The notes below the pieces were generated by a model. That model was not told the origin of the DNA and searched no databases. It worked only from the letters and a program-made list of their open reading frames with translations. From the NCBI GenBank assembly GCA_002423245.1, contig DIVD01000034.1:1-7755 (forward strand): DNA of 7,755 nt. Reading direction: 5' to 3'. Within the stretch, counting starts at the first letter, position 1; every line of letters begins with the position of its first letter. This DNA is from Rhodobacteraceae bacterium UBA6141. Lineage in GTDB: Bacteria > Pseudomonadota > Alphaproteobacteria > Rhodobacterales > Rhodobacteraceae. The position numbers and the translations under genes were made by a program. Below, piece by piece: positions 6,304 through 7,755 of the stretch.

Positions 6304-7755
6304 TTATTCAGCGCCGCCCGAGAGCGTCATCCAGGTGATCAGCACCGCGATGCCGATCACCATGGCGAAGGCATAGTGGAAGAGATAGCCGGACTGCGCC
6401 CGCGCCGAGAGCCGGGTGAAGAACGGGATGATGCCCATCGCCACGCCGTTGACCGCCCCGTCGATCACCTCGCCGTCGCCGCGCCGCCACAGGAAGCCGC
6501 CCAGCCATCTTGCCGGCCGCACGAACAGCACGTCATAGATCTCGTCGAAATACCACTTGTTGAGCAAGAAGCGGTAGAGCGCGGGTTGCACCGCCGCGAG
6601 GCGGCCGGGCAGCGAGGGGTCGCGGATGTAGAACATCCATGCGGTGACGAGGCCGATCAGCATCGCGACGAAGGGCGAGACCTTGACCCAGACCGGCGCA
6701 TGGTGCGCATCGTCCATCACATGGTTGTCGGGATGCATGTAGATCGCGCCGACCGGAGCAAGGGCGGCATCCGCGGCTGCGGCGGCATGTCCGGCCCCGG
6801 CTGCCGGGGCAGCCTCGGGGGCGGGCGCGGCCTCGGGCGCGGCTTCGGCGCTCGCGGTTGCGGCCGGTGTTTCGGCACCCCCGGTCGCAACAGCGCCGGC
6901 AGTCTCGGCCGCAGTTTCCCCCGCAGTCTCGGCCGCAGTCTCCGCCTCGGCGGCCTCGGCCTCGTGCGCCATTCCGAAGAAGCGCGTCACCTTGTCGTGC
7001 TCGCCAAAGAAGCTGCCATACCAGACCATCCCCGAGAACACCGCGCCAAGCGCCAGCACCCCCAGCGGGATCAGCATCACCATCGGGCTTTCATGCGCGT
7101 GGTCATGCGCGTGATGATCGCCCCGCGGCTTGCCCCAGAAGGTCAGGAACATCAGCCGCCAGGAATAGAACGAGGTGAACATCGCCGCGATCACCAGCAG
7201 CCAGAAGGCATAGCCGACGCCGCTGGCATAGGCGCTCTCGATGATCGCGTCCTTCGAGAGGAATCCGGCAAAGCCGATCTCGGTCAGCGGAATGCCGACG
7301 CCGGTGATCGCCAACGTGCCGATCAGCATCGCATAGAAGGTCAGCGGGATCTTCTTGCGCAGCCCGCCATAGTTCCGCATGTCCTGTTCATGATGCATCG
7401 CATGGATGACCGAGCCCGCGCCGAGGAACAGCATCGCCTTGAAGAAGGCATGGGTCAGCAGGTGGAACATCGCCGCGCCATAGACGCCCGCGCCCGCCGC
7501 CACGAACATGTAGCCAAGCTGCGAACAGGTGGAATAGGCGATCACCCGCTTGATGTCGTTCTGCACGAGCCCGACGGTGGCGGCGAAGAAGGCGGTGGAG
7601 GCGCCGATATAGATGATGAACATCTTGGCGTCCGGCGCGTATTCGTACAGCGGCGACATCCGGCAGACCAGGAACACGCCCGCCGTCACCATCGTCGCCG
7701 CGTGGATCAGCGCCGAAACCGGGGTCGGGCCCTCCATCGCGTCCGGCAGCCAGGT
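6304..7755 (-). CDS. nuoL: NADH-quinone oxidoreductase subunit L (NuoL), 5'-truncated by the window edge
   Basis: NuoL is the most distal antiporter-like subunit of complex I in the cytoplasmic membrane and takes part in proton pumping. The frame is open to the window edge. The 483 visible residues begin TWLPDAMEGPTPVSALIH, which aligns to about residue 237 of E. coli NuoL (613 aa), so the N-terminal half-channel, including the TM7 lysine (E. coli K229), lies outside. Visible: the broken-helix HAATMVTAG (18-26), NDIKR lysine K69, H98 and H102, K106 (E. coli K342), SKD (167-169, equivalent to E. coli K399/D400), the lateral amphipathic helix HL (about 383-457) and the last membrane helix (about 459-477). 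Between the predicted TM14 (about 225-250) and TM15 (about 358-377) sits a long Ala/Glu/Pro linker absent from E. coli. The stop is TAA at 6306-6304, with nuoM starting 16 nt on. Family identity is certain; the true start is not in the window. Confidence 0.97.
   Translation of the reverse strand, partial: TWLPDAMEGPTPVSALIHAATMVTAGVFLVCRMSPLYEYAPDAKMFIIYIGASTAFFAATVGLVQNDIKRVIAYSTCSQLGYMFVAAGAGVYGAAMFHLLTHAFFKAMLFLGAGSVIHAMHHEQDMRNYGGLRKKIPLTFYAMLIGTLAITGVGIPLTEIGFAGFLSKDAIIESAYASGVGYAFWLLVIAAMFTSFYSWRLMFLTFWGKPRGDHHAHDHAHESPMVMLIPLGVLALGAVFSGMVWYGSFFGEHDKVTRFFGMAHEAEAAEAETAAETAGETAAETAGAVATGGAETPAATASAEAAPEAAPAPEAAPAAGAGHAAAAADAALAPVGAIYMHPDNHVMDDAHHAPVWVKVSPFVAMLIGLVTAWMFYIRDPSLPGRLAAVQPALYRFLLNKWYFDEIYDVLFVRPARWLGGFLWRRGDGEVIDGAVNGVAMGIIPFFTRLSARAQSGYLFHYAFAMVIGIAVLITWMTLSGGAE
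6760..6966 (-). other. Low-complexity Ala/Glu/Pro/Thr linker within NuoL
   Basis: This segment encodes visible NuoL residues about 264-332. It is made almost wholly of Ala, Glu, Thr, Pro and Gly: first an acidic Glu-Ala-Thr part holding two ETAAETAG units, then a Pro-Ala part with EAAPEAAPAPEAAP, then an Ala run. It has no hydrophobic membrane segment and separates two clear transmembrane helices. Given that NuoL has 16 helices with its N-terminus in the periplasm (known from E. coli structures), the TM14-TM15 loop should be periplasmic; that location is inferred. The reading frame continues cleanly into conserved NuoL sequence on both sides, so this is an in-frame insertion and not a frameshift artefact. 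Confidence 0.85.
6895..6942 (-). repeat. Two tandem 24-bp units encoding ETAAETAG in NuoL
   Basis: Units 6919-6942 and 6895-6918 match at 21 of 24 bases by eye, including a perfect 17-bp core at 6923-6939 and 6899-6915. Each unit encodes ETAAETAG (visible residues 272-279 and 280-287) and is itself roughly two half-units. Because the period is a multiple of three, copy-number change would keep the frame. Confidence 0.85.

Noticed and set aside
4716..6338. Plus-strand open frame of 540 codons opposite nuoM
   Set aside because: It has the same His/Arg/Glu/Gln-rich composition and is a shadow of the hydrophobic NuoM codons. No ribosome binding site or family resemblance was seen.
1..7755. Mobile elements, CRISPR arrays, tRNA or other RNA genes, or a new defence or biosynthetic system
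   Set aside because: Coding sequence of recognised housekeeping genes fills the window apart from 16-, 10- and 17-nt gaps and the left edge. No transposase, spaced repeats or tRNA-like fold was seen by eye; a covariance-model scan was not possible here.

Overview
The window is a densely packed, one-direction stretch of a high-GC (about two thirds G+C by eye) bacterial chromosome. Everything real lies on the minus strand. In transcription order, from high to low coordinates, it holds the 3' part of nuoL, then nuoM, nuoN, birA, coaX and rnj, with perhaps the first four codons of one more gene at the left edge. The order nuoL-nuoM-nuoN-birA-coaX-rnj, the high GC and the protein sequences point to an alphaproteobacterium, most likely of the Rhodobacterales (Rhodobacter/Paracoccus type). 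That placement is from recalled synteny and sequence flavour, not from a search.

Layout: 7755-6304 is nuoL, cut by the window edge so that roughly its first 236 residues (E. coli numbering) are missing. 6287-4749 is nuoM and 4738-3296 is nuoN. These are the three antiporter-like, proton-pumping membrane subunits of respiratory complex I, and the key charged residues of each in-window channel are visible. 3306-2494 is birA, a monofunctional biotin-protein ligase without a DNA-binding domain. 2476-1697 is coaX, a type III pantothenate kinase. 1700-21 is rnj, ribonuclease J.

Spacing is operon-like throughout: 16 nt (nuoL/nuoM), 10 nt (nuoM/nuoN, with the nuoM stop inside the nuoN ribosome binding site), an 11-nt overlap (nuoN/birA, with an inferred TTG start), 17 nt carrying a strong Shine-Dalgarno (birA/coaX), and a 4-nt ATGA overlap (coaX/rnj). 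There is no non-coding stretch over 20 nt, so no room for a separate promoter or terminator outside coding sequence. No RNA genes, mobile elements or CRISPR arrays were seen.

Functionally, the nuo genes build the proton-pumping arm of NADH:quinone oxidoreductase. birA and coaX supply protein-bound biotin and the first step of CoA synthesis, and rnj is a general RNA-processing nuclease. This is a housekeeping locus, and I found no sign of an undescribed system. The most unusual content is a long Ala/Glu/Pro/Thr-rich, internally repeated linker in a predicted periplasmic loop of NuoL, His-rich segments near it, and a small Gly-Gln-Gly-Ala repeat inserted in BirA.
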